41,070 nucleotides of DNA from an uncultured Lachnospiraceae bacterium. GTDB taxonomy: Bacteria > Bacillota > Clostridia > Lachnospirales > Lachnospiraceae. Position numbers and translations under genes: made by a program. The notes below the pieces were generated by a model. The model was not told the origin of the DNA. It worked only from the letters and a program-made list of their open reading frames with translations, and did no database searches. Location: the NCBI GenBank assembly GCA_910577015.1, contig CAJTKU010000024.1, positions 1 to 41,070 of the forward strand, written 5' to 3'. Shown here piece after piece: positions 15,995 through 24,114 of the stretch. Numbering within the stretch: the first letter of the stretch is position 1; every line of letters starts with the position of its first letter.

Positions 15995-16180
15995 TTACTG
16001 TAAAAATTTCATAAGCTGCTGTTTGTTCTCCATGGCGGATTTTGCACCTTTTTCAAAAAACTGTTTTACCTGTGTGTCGCTGGCACATTTTGCATATTCC
16101 TGCATCTTGCAATGCGTCGTATCATAACCGCCAATTAAATGTCTTAAATTTTGCAATTCCAACTCTGAAATGTTTGACAT
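15995..16180 (-). CDS. Small spore coat-like protein
   Basis: The protein has 61 residues and is helical: ELELQNLRHLIGGYDTTHCKMQEYAKCASDTQVKQFFEKGAKSAMENKQQL. The pattern resembles the first helical hairpin of ferritin-like CotF-type coat proteins. It precedes the 86-residue CotF-like gene, and such short coat genes are often found side by side. The start has AAAGGAGG 7 bases upstream. Assignment rests on pattern and context; a general ferritin-like helical protein is the alternative. Confidence 0.65.
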   Translation of the reverse strand: MSNISELELQNLRHLIGGYDTTHCKMQEYAKCASDTQVKQFFEKGAKSAMENKQQLMKFLQ

Positions 16181-16250
16181 GTCACTGCCTCCTTTTTTAT
16201 TTTTACAAATTTATTATTTGAAGCAGGAGCAGTTTCTATTCGGTATTTTT

Positions 16251-16943
16251 TTATATAAATTTTGAAAACAAGGATATCGACACCACTGTCATAATTCCGG
16301 AAACTACAATGGCAAGGCTGCTCATGGCGCCTTCCACCTCCCCCATCTCCATGGCTTTGGCTGTCCCCAGCGCATGGGCTGACGTTCCGATGGCAATCCC
16401 CTTTGCAATGGGGTCATTAATGCGGAACAGTTTTAAAACCGTCTGGGCCAGCATATTTCCCACAATTCCCGTGATACAGATTGCCACAACCGTAATCGTA
16501 ACAATGCCTCCCGTCTTTTCCGACACTCCCATGCCGATTGCTGTTGTGATGGACTTGGGAAGGAGCGTTACATATTGTTCATGGTTAAGCTTCAGGCCAA
16601 GCGCCAGAAGATAGATACAGACCATTGTGGTAAGTACGCCGGCAGCAATGCCTCCCAGGATGGCAACGGGATATTTTTTTAACAGGGAAAGCTGGCGGTA
16701 CAGGGGAATAGCCAGACTGACGGTAGCAGGCGTCAGAAAGTAACTGATGTATTTTGCCCCTTTATCATAAGCTTCGTAATCCACATCAAAAAGAAACAGT
16801 ACGCCAATGACAAAAACAGCCGCAATCAATAACGGATTTAATAACGCCATTTTCCATTTTTTCTTCATAAACAGACCGATTTCATAGCCGATAAAACTGA
16901 TTACCACGCCAAAATAAACCGACTGGCTCACAAACTCCTTCAC
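16251..16943 (-). CDS. lrgB: LrgB/CidB-family membrane protein
   Basis: The protein has 230 residues with several hydrophobic helices. Conserved LrgB stretches are YFLTPATVSLAIPLYRQLSLLKKYP, LLPKSITTAIGMGVSEKTGG and IGTSAHALGTAKAMEMGEVEGAMSSLAI. LrgAB/CidAB were first described as holin/antiholin-like modulators of murein hydrolases; in several bacteria they transport pyruvate or related three-carbon acids. The GTG start overlaps the lrgA stop by 4 bases, and GGAGG lies inside the lrgA end, so translation is coupled. Confidence 0.92.
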   Translation of the reverse strand: MKEFVSQSVYFGVVISFIGYEIGLFMKKKWKMALLNPLLIAAVFVIGVLFLFDVDYEAYDKGAKYISYFLTPATVSLAIPLYRQLSLLKKYPVAILGGIAAGVLTTMVCIYLLALGLKLNHEQYVTLLPKSITTAIGMGVSEKTGGIVTITVVAICITGIVGNMLAQTVLKLFRINDPIAKGIAIGTSAHALGTAKAMEMGEVEGAMSSLAIVVSGIMTVVSISLFSKFI

Positions 16944-17293
16944 TTTTTCCTCCGTTTCCCGACAATGAACTGGGTTACCCTGCCGGTAACCCCCATTATG
17001 ATAACTGTCGTGATAAAGCAGGCCAGCAGCAAAGGAAGGGCCATCTGCTTTAATTCGTCCGTGCAGGCCATAATGCCCACCACAGGCGGTATAAACATCA
17101 ACGACATATTTTCCACCAGAAAATCAGCCGCTCCCTCCACTTTGTGCAGTGGAATGATATGCAGGATTAGCCCCGTAAGCATCAGCGCCAGTCCATACAC
17201 GCTGGCAGATACCGGCAGGGGAATCAGGTATTCCATTACTTCTGCTATCAGTGAAACCAATAGGATAATCGTAAGCTGTTTTATATATTTCAT
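16940..17293 (-). CDS. lrgA: LrgA/CidA-family membrane protein
   Basis: The protein has 117 residues with four predicted helices, normal for the family. MEYLIPLPVSASVYGLALMLTGLILHIIPL and LVENMSLMFIPPVVGIM are typical LrgA stretches, and the tail is basic (GKRRKK). It works with LrgB, which overlaps its stop codon. It starts 13 bases after the DUF6472 gene. In Staphylococcus lrgAB is controlled by the LytSR two-component system; here a NarL-type pair is upstream in the same direction, but a regulatory link is only inferred. Confidence 0.9.
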   Translation of the reverse strand: MKYIKQLTIILLVSLIAEVMEYLIPLPVSASVYGLALMLTGLILHIIPLHKVEGAADFLVENMSLMFIPPVVGIMACTDELKQMALPLLLACFITTVIIMGVTGRVTQFIVGKRRKK

Positions 17294-17306
17294 ATGTTCT
17301 GCCTTC

Positions 17307-17483
17307 CTACATCTGATGTTTTACAACGGCATATTCGTCGTCCATTGAAAAGTAGGGACACTCGCCGCACCCTCCGGTTAAAAAACGATACATCTCATCC
17401 TCGTCCAGGTTGACGGCGCAGGTATAATATTCCTCTTCTTCATCGTATTCATAATTTGCACACATATCGCAGCTGCTCTTCAC
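17307..17483 (-). CDS. DUF6472-type small Cys-rich protein
   Basis: The protein has 58 residues and starts with GTG 17483, 7 bases after GGAGG. It reads CDMCANYEYDEEEEYYTCAVNLDEDEMYRF, then GGCGECPYF and DDEYAVVKHQM. Two CxxC-like pairs (CDMC and CGEC) plus a central Cys and many acidic residues suggest a small metal-binding protein. It resembles the uncharacterised DUF6472 family of Lachnospiraceae (recognised from memory). Function is unknown. It sits between the response regulator and lrgA with short gaps, so it is probably part of the same operon. Confidence 0.75.
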   Translation of the reverse strand: MKSSCDMCANYEYDEEEEYYTCAVNLDEDEMYRFLTGGCGECPYFSMDDEYAVVKHQM

Positions 17484-17518
17484 AACACATCCTCCTTCTT
17501 CTCCTGTCAGGCGATTTA

Positions 17519-18154
17519 TCAGTCAGCTTTTTTGCTGTTCAGGTATTGGACCGCTATCTGGGTACGGTGTTCCAGACCTGTTTTTTCCAGAATCAGGCTT
17601 ACATGGTTGCGGACCGTACCGTTTGACAAATATAGTTTATCCGCTATTTCCTGATTGGAATACCCTTCTGCAATCAGTTCCGCTACTTCCATTTCCCGTT
17701 TGGAAAGGCCCTCAAAAAAAGCCTGCCCACCGCTTTTTCCCGTTTCCAGCCTGCCCTGCACGCATTCCAGGATGTCCTGCTGAAATACGGCGGCGCCTGC
17801 CGCCACGGCCCTGATGGCATTCATAATCCGCTCTGAAGGTGAGTTTTTCAAAATGTAACCTGACACCCCGATGCCAAGCGCCTTGATGATAAAATCCTCC
17901 TCGTCAAACGTAGTGAGCAGCAATGGCTGCGCAAGCTTCTCCCGAAGAATGATTTCTGCCGCCGCAATCCCATCCATCCCGGGCATACGGATATCCAAAA
18001 GCGCCACATCCGGCTTCTGCTCCCTGCACAGCGCTACCGCTGCTTCTCCGTTTTCCGCAGCTCCCGCAAAGTGCATGTCCTGCTGCATGGATAGCATGAG
18101 TTTTAATCCTTCCCTGACTATGGCGTCATCATCTGCAATTACCACCTTAATCAT
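17519..18154 (-). CDS. NarL/FixJ-type response regulator
   Basis: The protein has 211 residues. The receiver domain (about 1-120) has acidic residues at 8-10, the phospho-acceptor Asp54 in VALLDIRMPGMDG, a Thr in LLTTFDE and Lys in GYILKNSPSE. A LuxR-type helix-turn-helix follows (LSKREMEVAELIAEGYSNQEIADKLYLSNGTVRNH). Its partner kinase is encoded 15 bases upstream. By analogy with LnrJK-LnrLMN systems it probably activates the adjacent ABC exporter genes. Confidence 0.93.
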   Translation of the reverse strand: MIKVVIADDDAIVREGLKLMLSMQQDMHFAGAAENGEAAVALCREQKPDVALLDIRMPGMDGIAAAEIILREKLAQPLLLTTFDEEDFIIKALGIGVSGYILKNSPSERIMNAIRAVAAGAAVFQQDILECVQGRLETGKSGGQAFFEGLSKREMEVAELIAEGYSNQEIADKLYLSNGTVRNHVSLILEKTGLEHRTQIAVQYLNSKKAD

Positions 18155-18169
18155 AATAGCAATATCCTC

Positions 18170-19291
18170 CTATAAAAACAATGTCGTAATTTGAAAACCT
18201 TCATATCCCCCTGCAAATAAAACGGTGCCGCCCAATGCCGCCGCCCGTTCCTCCATGGCTCCAAGTCCCATTCCGGGTTTTATCTTCTCCCCGCATCTGC
18301 CATTATCCGCGTACACAACCCGTACTGCCTTGTTCATGACATGTATCTGCAATAAAAACTCCGTTCCGTCAGAATGTTTCAGCATATTGGTCAATGCTTC
18401 CTCCAAATTCTGCTGTATGCAGCTCCAAACTGCCGCACTGATTTTTTCCAGTTCCCCTTCCGTTTCCAGCCTTGTTTTCCTGCCGTAAACCATCTGAAAT
18501 TCTTCCAGCGCCTTCTCTATTTTCCGAATCCCAATCTGTTCCCTTTCCGGGCGTTCCTGCCTAAGGGCTGCCCTGATGTCTTCCACACCCCTGCGAAGGT
18601 TTTCCGTTACCAGACTTAAATTATTTTGAACAGTTTCCTCTTCACCCTGTTTCTCTTTCAGCATAAGCTTTGTTGCTTCCAGCAGGATAATGCTGCCGGA
18701 AATATTATGCCCAAGTTTATCATGAATCCTCGCAGCAAACCGGTTTCTTTCCTCCATCACCGCCGTTTCCTGTATCGTTCTTGTATATATCTTCATATCC
18801 GACAGTTTATCCTGTAATCCGGCAAGCGCCTCCTTCTGCTCCATACCGGCCTGCCACAATGCTTCCCTTTTCTGTGCCGAACATCGTAAAAGCGTAAGAA
18901 ACGCTGTAAATACTATTGAAAAAAGCAGTAAAATCTTTGAAGGCCGATAGATAAAACCGAGCAAAAGGAACAGTACACCGCCTGTTTCATAAAAAAGAGA
19001 ACCTTTAATCCATTCATCCAGCAGTTCCATGGCAATCACAACGGCTATCAAAAAAGTCTGTTCCATACCTGCCAGAAAAGCCCAGAAAAAAGAAACGGCC
19101 TGACACAACATAGCCCATTTCTTTCCTCTTCCCATCCTCATCGTCAAAAACAGAAGCTGCAACGCAAAAAGACAGCCAAATACCAGCATCCTTATAACAA
19201 AAATACCGGTATCCGCTGTATCAAAAAATAAATAGATTGTCACAATAACTGCCAGCAGCTTTCCTGCCAAATACTCATAACTACGGTTCAT
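18170..19291 (-). CDS. HisKA_3-type sensor histidine kinase
   Basis: The protein has 373 residues. About four or five membrane helices fill residues 8-137 without a large extracellular domain, as in intramembrane-sensing kinases. The dimerisation/phospho-acceptor region has MEERNRFAARIHDKLGHNISG with His190, and a HATPase domain follows (NLEEALTNMLKHS, then GMGLGAMEERAAALGG). It should phosphorylate the adjacent response regulator. The frame extends to 19450 only because it reads through the palindromic element. GGAGG and normal spacing place the start at 19291. The ribosome binding site abuts the base of that element's stem. Confidence 0.92.
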   Translation of the reverse strand: MNRSYEYLAGKLLAVIVTIYLFFDTADTGIFVIRMLVFGCLFALQLLFLTMRMGRGKKWAMLCQAVSFFWAFLAGMEQTFLIAVVIAMELLDEWIKGSLFYETGGVLFLLLGFIYRPSKILLLFSIVFTAFLTLLRCSAQKREALWQAGMEQKEALAGLQDKLSDMKIYTRTIQETAVMEERNRFAARIHDKLGHNISGSIILLEATKLMLKEKQGEEETVQNNLSLVTENLRRGVEDIRAALRQERPEREQIGIRKIEKALEEFQMVYGRKTRLETEGELEKISAAVWSCIQQNLEEALTNMLKHSDGTEFLLQIHVMNKAVRVVYADNGRCGEKIKPGMGLGAMEERAAALGGTVLFAGGYEGFQITTLFL

Positions 19292-19305
19292 ATGGGATTC
19301 CCTCC

Positions 19306-19426
19306 TTTCCGTATTCAGAACGGGCAGCGGCGCGGGGATGCATTTGATTCCATAAAGGACCCTGTGAGAACGCGTCCTGTTGGAACAAATGCATCCCCGC
19401 GCCGCTGCCCGTTCTGAATACGGAAA
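19306..19426. repeat. Long palindromic element, copy 2 (41-bp perfect arms)
   Basis: Arms 19306-19346 and 19386-19426 are perfectly complementary over 41 bp. The interior repeats the core of copy 1: bulged A (19347), TTCCA/TGGAA (19348-19352 with 19381-19385), TAA/GT asymmetric loop, AGGAC/GTCCT (19356-19360 with 19374-19378), and a 13-base loop (19361-19373). The arms share only short blocks with copy 1 (CCGTATTC, GGCAGC, CATTTG). The element lies between an ABC permease stop (19453) and the kinase start (19291), within an apparent operon, so it would be transcribed as a long hairpin ending next to the kinase ribosome binding site. Confidence 0.9.
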
Positions 19427-19452
19427 CTTCCCCTCTACTCTACCACACATTT

Positions 19453-20619
19453 TTATCTCTGTATATCCGTATTTTCCCGACGCGTGTAGGCGACTGCCGC
19501 CATGAGAAAGATAAGGGCCGTCATAAGTATCAGCACACAGATATTGGCGCCGTAGCGGTAGGAGGTATCTTCTGCCAGCCCACGTACGGTGTTGAGCATA
19601 AAGTATTGCGGCACCAGCACGGAAAATTTGCTCAGTATGTTTTCACCAAGCGGGAAGTAGGCCCCGCCCAGAATATTTCCGATGCTTATATAGGCGACTC
19701 CCACCGTCATAAAGGCAAAACTGCTCTTAGATAAAAATGCCGCAAGCAGGTTAAATCCAATACAGTACACGGTATAATTTATCATCAGAAAGAGTAGCAT
19801 CCCGTATGGAACATTGCTCTCCATCCCGGATACCGCCAACATGGCAAGCGTTCCAAATACAACAAGGGCTGAAACAGCAAGATTGGACAGGGATATGCCG
19901 CCGATATACACTGCCGGTTTCACACTGGATACGCGGATACGGTTAAAAGTGCCGTTTTTCTTATCCTCCAAAAGCAGCATTCCCATAAACATGGGATAGC
20001 CAAATCCCACAAAGGTGAAAAACCCCATCATCAAAGAAAGGCCGCTTTCATCCTTTTCCTTTTTCGAACTTTCTTCGGTTTTTTCCTGTGAAATTACCGC
20101 CATTCCGTCTTCCGATACTTCGCTCAGAAGGTCTGCAAACAGCGCCGCATCCCCCTTTGCCGCCTGTGCCAGAAGCGCCGTTCTTTGCATATAGTTGTTT
20201 ATATAACTTTCCATGAAAGCTTCATTGGCATAATCATTCAGGGAAAGCATTTCCAGCTTTACGGTAACTCCTGCCAGCATATTTTCCTGCAATCCCTCCG
20301 GAATTTCCACAAGCACCGCTATTTTGGCGTCTAAAAGCCGGTTTGTCATAAAATCCATGCTTTCTTCATATGACAAAGCGCTGTCGGCGGATTCCACCCG
20401 CATACCCAGTTCTTCTGACAAATACTTTTGCATATCTGCGGACAACAGGCTGCCGTCCCTGTCAATGATTCCCACGGGAATCTCTCCCACTGCATAAGTA
20501 CTTCCTGTACGCCCGCCCATATAGGCAATGGCCATGATTGCCGTCATTAAAATGGCTGCCGGAATCAGAATAATGCTCCTCCTGATTCCGTTTTTTATGA
20601 TTAAATATAATTTGTTCAA
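19453..20619 (-). CDS. ABC-2-type exporter permease (second of pair)
   Basis: The protein has 388 residues. An N-terminal helix (IILIPAAILMTAIMAIAYMGGR) is followed by a large extracytoplasmic region to about 180 and then five or so C-terminal helices (ABC2_membrane_3 layout). It starts with TTG 20619 after AGGTG. It pairs with the preceding permease and ATPase to form an exporter of the LnrLMN/drug-export kind. It begins 30 bases after the first permease. The kinase gene follows after the palindromic element. Substrate is unknown; lipid-directed antimicrobials are a reasonable guess from the analogy. Confidence 0.85.
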   Translation of the reverse strand: MNKLYLIIKNGIRRSIILIPAAILMTAIMAIAYMGGRTGSTYAVGEIPVGIIDRDGSLLSADMQKYLSEELGMRVESADSALSYEESMDFMTNRLLDAKIAVLVEIPEGLQENMLAGVTVKLEMLSLNDYANEAFMESYINNYMQRTALLAQAAKGDAALFADLLSEVSEDGMAVISQEKTEESSKKEKDESGLSLMMGFFTFVGFGYPMFMGMLLLEDKKNGTFNRIRVSSVKPAVYIGGISLSNLAVSALVVFGTLAMLAVSGMESNVPYGMLLFLMINYTVYCIGFNLLAAFLSKSSFAFMTVGVAYISIGNILGGAYFPLGENILSKFSVLVPQYFMLNTVRGLAEDTSYRYGANICVLILMTALIFLMAAVAYTRRENTDIQR

Positions 20620-20649
20620 CCTGATACACCTGCCTTTCCCGCCTTGCCG

Positions 20650-21738
20650 TTATTTTTCTTTCTTTTTGCAGAATAAAACCGCTCCCAGAGCCAGAAACAG
20701 AAAGAAGCATAAAAACATCCATCCCCCCGTCCAAAATACCCTGTTATAATTTCCAAACAAAGTGAGGTCGAAAGCCGCCTGCTGGATTACCCAAGCGGGC
20801 ATCCTGTTGGATATTCCGTCTATAAAAATTTCCTTGGAGAAGCTTCCTCCCAAAAACAACATTATCCAGGCTAACGGCATCATGACTGCCGTAGGATTAA
20901 AGTTGACAATCAGCCCTACAACTGCTCCAAAGGCGTTTATCATCAAGGCTGCTACAAAAAAATACACAATCAGTATCAGGTTTTCCGTGAAGTTCATGCA
21001 ATAGCGGGCTCCGAAAAGAAACGTACTGCAAAACATGATTGTGCCGATTTCGATGGCCGTCATCGGAAGATTGCCCAGCAGCATAAATAAAAAAACTTTT
21101 ATTTTTTTTGCAGGGCTTACCACTACCCGGTTAAAAAGACCGCCCTGCCTGTATTCATAAAACATTGTACTGCCGCTGATGCCGCCCCCCATAAATAATA
21201 TCATTACCAGCATGGAAACGGCATAGTAATCTATCATGCTTCTTTCCACTCCGAGCTTTTTCGGAATTACATATTCCCCCTCATTTTTTGCAAGCGATAT
21301 GTCCGGCAGCGCGCCGTTTTGGTAACACACCGTTAAAGCATTTTCCATGGAAGCATAACCCTGCAGCATGATATGAAGGGCCCTGTTTATCACTTTGTCC
21401 GGGCCTTGATGCAGTATAACCTGACGGCCCAGCGCGTCATACTCTATCACGGCTGCAAATGACATATCCGACATTGCCGTTTCTTTGTTCACATCTTCCA
21501 CCCTTTCCGCTGTCAGTATACCCTGTTTTTCCAGCGTTTCCATATATTGGATGAAAGCAGAATCCTCGTTTTCTGCCGCATAAGCTATTCGTATTTCGGG
21601 AATCTCATAATCCGAAATATTCCATTGCTCCAAAAGCGTACCTAAAATAAATACCAGTACAGCCGGAAAAACCGCACAAAAAAACAAATTTGCTTTTTGT
21701 CTGATAAATTCTCTATAAACGGATAAAAAAATCTGCAT
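20650..21738 (-). CDS. ABC-2-type exporter permease (first of pair)
   Basis: The protein has 362 residues. Helix one is FFCAVFPAVLVFILGTLL. A soluble extracytoplasmic region follows to about 170, then five helices, including the family-like stretch MFYEYRQGGLFNRVVVSPAKK before helix 3. This is the ABC2_membrane_3 topology. GGGAGG precedes the ATG. It begins 15 bases after the ATPase stop and is followed by the homologous second permease, so the transporter is a heterodimeric exporter, as in LnrMN. Confidence 0.87.
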   Translation of the reverse strand: MQIFLSVYREFIRQKANLFFCAVFPAVLVFILGTLLEQWNISDYEIPEIRIAYAAENEDSAFIQYMETLEKQGILTAERVEDVNKETAMSDMSFAAVIEYDALGRQVILHQGPDKVINRALHIMLQGYASMENALTVCYQNGALPDISLAKNEGEYVIPKKLGVERSMIDYYAVSMLVMILFMGGGISGSTMFYEYRQGGLFNRVVVSPAKKIKVFLFMLLGNLPMTAIEIGTIMFCSTFLFGARYCMNFTENLILIVYFFVAALMINAFGAVVGLIVNFNPTAVMMPLAWIMLFLGGSFSKEIFIDGISNRMPAWVIQQAAFDLTLFGNYNRVFWTGGWMFLCFFLFLALGAVLFCKKKEK

Positions 21739-21753
21739 GTCCCATCCCTCCCA

Positions 21754-22731
21754 TCATCCGGCATGATTTTCTGTCTGCATGTCATGACCGGTCAATGTCA
21801 GAAACATGGAATCCAGACTCGGTATCCGGGAGTTAACGGATTTTACATGAATACCGTGCTTATCCAAAATCCGTAAAATCTGCATCAAGGCATCAAACTC
21901 CAGACCGGTGGCAATGACAAGCACCGGCTTTTTGTCGCCCTCCGTCAATGTAATATCCTTGATATCCGGCAAAGACAGGACTTCTCTATAAAAGGCTGCT
22001 TTGTCAAAATCGGCAGGCAGTTTTACTTCCGCTTCATATTCTTTTCTGTCCGTTACCAGATTCACCAGTTCTTTTTTCGTCCCACAGGCTATCATCCTGC
22101 CCTTGTCAATTATGGCAATGCGGTCGCAGATTTCCTCAACCTCCTGCATGTAATGGGAGGTATACAAAACCGTTGCCCCTTCCTTACTCAGAACCTGAAT
22201 GGAATGAAGAATCAAATCCCGGGACATGGCGTCCACCCCCACCGTCGGTTCATCCATGACTATCAGTTTCGGGGAATGGGCAATGCCGCAGGCAATATTC
22301 AGCCTTCTTTTCATACCTCCCGACATGCGGTTCATACGCAGCCCCGCCATATCGGATAATCCTACAAAATCCAGCGCCTTTTTTGCCGCTTCCTTCAATT
22401 CCTTTTTGCTAAGTCCGTAGAGAGATGCAAAGAAACATACATTTTCATATGCGCTTAAAAACGGATGCAGCGCTATATCCTGCGGCACCACCCCGATTAA
22501 TCTTTTCATGGCTTCCCGGTTTTTGACAGAGTCAAATCCACCCGCCTCGACCGTTCCCTTATCATATTCCAAAAGTGTTGTCACGATATTGATTGTCGTG
22601 GATTTTCCTGCGCCGTTGGGTCCCAGCAACCCGAATATTTCTCCTTCTTTTATGGAAAAACTCAGATTATCCACCGCACACACATCCCCGTAATTTTTTA
22701 CCAGATTTTTAATTTTTACATATTCATCCAT
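21754..22731 (-). CDS. ABC transporter ATP-binding protein (DrrA/LnrL-like)
   Basis: The protein has 325 residues. The nucleotide-binding domain has Walker A GPNGAGKST (37-45), a Q-loop (VVPQDIALHPFLSAYENV), the signature MSGGMKRRLNIA, Walker B LIVMDEPTVGVD and the H-loop TSHYMQE. A C-terminal extension of about 90 residues is common in DrrA-type exporters. The frame is open to 22833, but GAGG 6 bases before ATG 22731 and the family N terminus set the start. It heads the minus-strand unit ATPase, permease, permease, kinase, regulator. Confidence 0.93.
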   Translation of the reverse strand: MDEYVKIKNLVKNYGDVCAVDNLSFSIKEGEIFGLLGPNGAGKSTTINIVTTLLEYDKGTVEAGGFDSVKNREAMKRLIGVVPQDIALHPFLSAYENVCFFASLYGLSKKELKEAAKKALDFVGLSDMAGLRMNRMSGGMKRRLNIACGIAHSPKLIVMDEPTVGVDAMSRDLILHSIQVLSKEGATVLYTSHYMQEVEEICDRIAIIDKGRMIACGTKKELVNLVTDRKEYEAEVKLPADFDKAAFYREVLSLPDIKDITLTEGDKKPVLVIATGLEFDALMQILRILDKHGIHVKSVNSRIPSLDSMFLTLTGHDMQTENHAG

Positions 22732-22831
22732 ACTTTTCCTCATTTCCGCGCTGCTATTGGGCGATTTACTTCCTGCAATTATCTTATCAGAATCCGGCAG
22801 GCTTATACAGTGATTAAAGTCCAATATTACC

Positions 22832-22860
22832 ATGACAAATGTATGATTTTATATTACAAT
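22832..22860 (+). promoter_or_regulatory. Promoter of the aromatic amino acid permease gene
   Basis: ATGACA (22832-22837), a 17-base spacer and TACAAT (22855-22860) form a good sigma-A-type promoter. It lies 54 bases upstream of the permease start, in the divergent gap with the ABC exporter genes. Confidence 0.55.
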
Positions 22861-22914
22861 ACACTTATAAACAAAGGGACATTAATAAACATGCTGTTTA
22901 GAAAGGAAATCCAT

Positions 22915-24072
22915 ATGAAAGAAATGAAAAGTGAATCCCGGCTTACTTTTCTGGAAGCCACCAGCATTATTGTAGGACACGGCGTCGGTTCCGGCGTACT
23001 GGCAGTGCCGTTTCTGGCATCCCGCAACAGATGGTACGACTTTTTATGGATTGTGGCGGTCGCTTACTCCATAAACCTCATCATGCATTTTATGATTGCG
23101 GAATTATCCTACAACAACGAAGGCGCCCAGTTTATCAAATGTTTTGAGAAAGAACTTTTTACCGGTAAATTAAAGAAGTTTGCTACCTGGTTTGCTTTTG
23201 CCCTTTTAGGCTTTTCCGTTATCGTCAATGTAAGCGGCTTTATTTCCGGGGCTGCCGCCGTATTTTACTCATGGTTCGGACTCCCTTCCATAGCCGGCAT
23301 GATTTTGTATTATATTCTGGCTGCCGCCGTTGTCTATGTGGGCATGAAGCTTGTCGGAATCTGTGAAAAAATTGCCGTCTGTTCCATGGTAGGTGTAATC
23401 GGCATCCTCTTTGCTGCTACGCTCCTGTCCAAAATGAGCCCGCTGCCCACCGCTTTTGTGTCAGCCAATCACGTGCTGGCCCTATACGGCATGGTTGCAT
23501 TTTCCCTGTCTGCGGTGATGTCCGTCCCGCAGGTGGTGAAGGGGTTAAACGGTGACCGCAAAAAAGTACGCGGTTCCATCGCGGCCGGAACGGGCATTAA
23601 TGTGGTTTTGATTCTGCTTATCACTTTTATGACGCTTTTGGGTGCGGGAAGCAATATTTCGGAAAACGGCGCACTGGTTGACTTGTCCGCACATCTGGGC
23701 GGCTGGGTCAGCATCATCGGATACCTGTTTTCCCTGCTTGCGCTGTCCACTTCTTTTTGGGCCAATACCCTGAACCTGCGTGACATTGTCCGGGAACAGA
23801 CCGGCTGGGGACTGAAAATCAGCTGGCTTACCGCATCCCTGCCCTGCCTTATTATCGCCCTAATCGGCATACAAAGCTTTGTAGGTTTTACAAGACTTGC
23901 CGGCGTAGTGCAGGTGTTGACGGGAATCGGCATTATCATTGCATACAACCGCTCCAGAAAACATGCCGGGGAAAGCCCTATATGCGGAAAACTTGGCACT
24001 CTCCCCTTTCAGCTTCTGGTAATTGCAGGTTCCCTTATCTCCACCGTCGGTTCCCTGCTGAAGGTATCTTAA
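22915..24072 (+). CDS. Aromatic amino acid permease-like transporter (HAAAP family)
   Basis: The protein has about 385 residues and roughly eleven membrane helices. The first helix carries TFLEATSIIVGHGVGSGVLAVPFLASRN, the glycine-rich helix-1 signature of the hydroxy/aromatic amino acid permease group. Residues 205-235 (YGMVAFSLSAVMSVPQVVKGL) fit the family core. It probably imports Trp, Tyr or another neutral amino acid by cation symport. The frame extends upstream to 22810, but AAAGGAA before ATG 22915 supports the start. It is divergent from the ABC exporter operon and precedes a phosphatase-superfamily gene by 42 bases. Confidence 0.8.
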   Translation: MKEMKSESRLTFLEATSIIVGHGVGSGVLAVPFLASRNRWYDFLWIVAVAYSINLIMHFMIAELSYNNEGAQFIKCFEKELFTGKLKKFATWFAFALLGFSVIVNVSGFISGAAAVFYSWFGLPSIAGMILYYILAAAVVYVGMKLVGICEKIAVCSMVGVIGILFAATLLSKMSPLPTAFVSANHVLALYGMVAFSLSAVMSVPQVVKGLNGDRKKVRGSIAAGTGINVVLILLITFMTLLGAGSNISENGALVDLSAHLGGWVSIIGYLFSLLALSTSFWANTLNLRDIVREQTGWGLKISWLTASLPCLIIALIGIQSFVGFTRLAGVVQVLTGIGIIIAYNRSRKHAGESPICGKLGTLPFQLLVIAGSLISTVGSLLKVS

Positions 24073-24114
24073 TATCGGGATACCGCACGCCTCATTTTCA
24101 GGAAAGGACTGCCC

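Noticed and set aside
19292..19450. Upstream extension of the histidine kinase frame
   Set aside because: It runs through the palindromic element, and a strong ribosome binding site with correct spacing marks 19291.
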